In this document: positions 5,227 through 5,414 of the stretch, piece by piece
Layout: every line of letters starts with the position of its first letter
Position numbering within the stretch: the first letter of the stretch is position 1
From: an uncultured bacterium
Lineage (GTDB): Bacteria > Cyanobacteriota > Vampirovibrionia > Gastranaerophilales > Gastranaerophilaceae
Assembly (NCBI GenBank): GCA_900553205.1
Contig: USCK01000126.1
Location: 1 to 5,414, forward strand
Direction of reading: 5' to 3'
DNA length: 5,414 nucleotides
Notes under the pieces: model-generated
Told to the model about the DNA's origin: nothing
Databases searched by the model: none
What the model saw: the letters and a program-made list of their open reading frames with translations, nothing else
Made by a program: the position numbers and the translations under genes

Positions 5227-5414
5227 ATGATTCTTGCCAAAATTTTACCACACGATGCACCAATGATTCTTATTGATAAATTGGTAGATGTGAACATGGA
5301 AGAAAAAAATATCATAGCAGAAGTTACGATAAAAAATTCTATGGTCTTTTATGATGAAGAACTGCAAGGCGTTTCTTCTTTGTGTGGGATTGAATTTATG
5401 GCACAAACTATCGG
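5227..5414 (+). CDS. Hotdog 3-hydroxyacyl-ACP dehydratase, ApeP type (partial)
   Basis: Only the first 62 codons are inside the window; the gene continues past 5414. The opening LPHDAPMILIDKLVDV (7-22) matches the start of FabZ/ApeP-like hotdog dehydratases (LPH-x-PM-L-x-D). GIEFMAQTIG (54-63) is the central hotdog helix that carries the acidic residue used in catalysis, here E56. The enzyme would remove water from 3-hydroxyacyl-ACP to give trans-2-enoyl-ACP, which creates the conjugated double bonds in aryl-polyene synthesis. Position 10 is Asp where Arg is usual in FabZ-type proteins. Its place directly after the KS repeats the ApeO-ApeP order of known clusters. Family assignment is good; the rest of the active site cannot be judged. 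Confidence 0.82.
   Translation, partial: MILAKILPHDAPMILIDKLVDVNMEEKNIIAEVTIKNSMVFYDEELQGVSSLCGIEFMAQTI

Overview
The window looks like a stretch of an AT-rich bacterial chromosome. The codons are AT-rich, the spacers are short, and there are no phage, plasmid or insertion-sequence genes. The style of the two hypothetical proteins (a secreted VirB10/TrbI-like protein with a Gly-rich tail, and a Gly/Val beta-repeat protein) and the generally AT-rich gene content remind me of gut non-photosynthetic Cyanobacteria (Melainabacteria/Gastranaerophilales). This assignment is an impression from sequence style, not a database result, and other low-GC gut lineages remain possible.

Layout: (1) 1-971 holds a LysR-type regulator on the + strand, with inverted repeats just upstream that could be its operator. 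(2) 968-1603 is a minus-strand gene for an unrecognised beta-repeat protein. It starts at GTG, and its stop codon overlaps that of the regulator in a shared TTAA. (3) 1604-2008 is a 405-bp non-coding spacer between divergent genes. It holds a 4 x CATAT microsatellite, a perfect 13-bp-arm hairpin and a GC-richer block. (4) 2009-2716 is a + strand gene for a secreted hypothetical protein. (5) 2723-4020 is a minus-strand pair: a short ketosynthase-like protein without the active-site Cys (ApeC/PF13723 type), translationally coupled by ATGA to a PlsC-like acyltransferase (ApeD type). (6) 4049-5155 is a complete, catalytically intact beta-ketoacyl-ACP synthase (ApeO/FabF type) on the + strand. It is followed after 71 bp by the 5' part of a hotdog 3-hydroxyacyl-ACP dehydratase (ApeP type), which runs off the window at 5414.

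The main result is the right half. Four genes correspond to parts of aryl-polyene (APE)-type type II fatty acid/polyketide loci: inactive KS partner, acyltransferase, active KS and dehydratase. The local orders C-D and O-P resemble those I recall from proteobacterial APE clusters. Here the two pairs are transcribed divergently from a spacer of only 28 bp. Working together, the KS (perhaps paired with the ApeC-like subunit as a chain-length factor) would elongate an ACP-bound chain, the dehydratase would create the conjugated double bonds, and the acyltransferase would attach the product to a membrane lipid. No ketoreductase, ACP or ligase is visible, so they would have to lie beyond position 5414 or elsewhere. 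Whether the LysR regulator and the two hypothetical genes have anything to do with this pathway cannot be told from the sequence.
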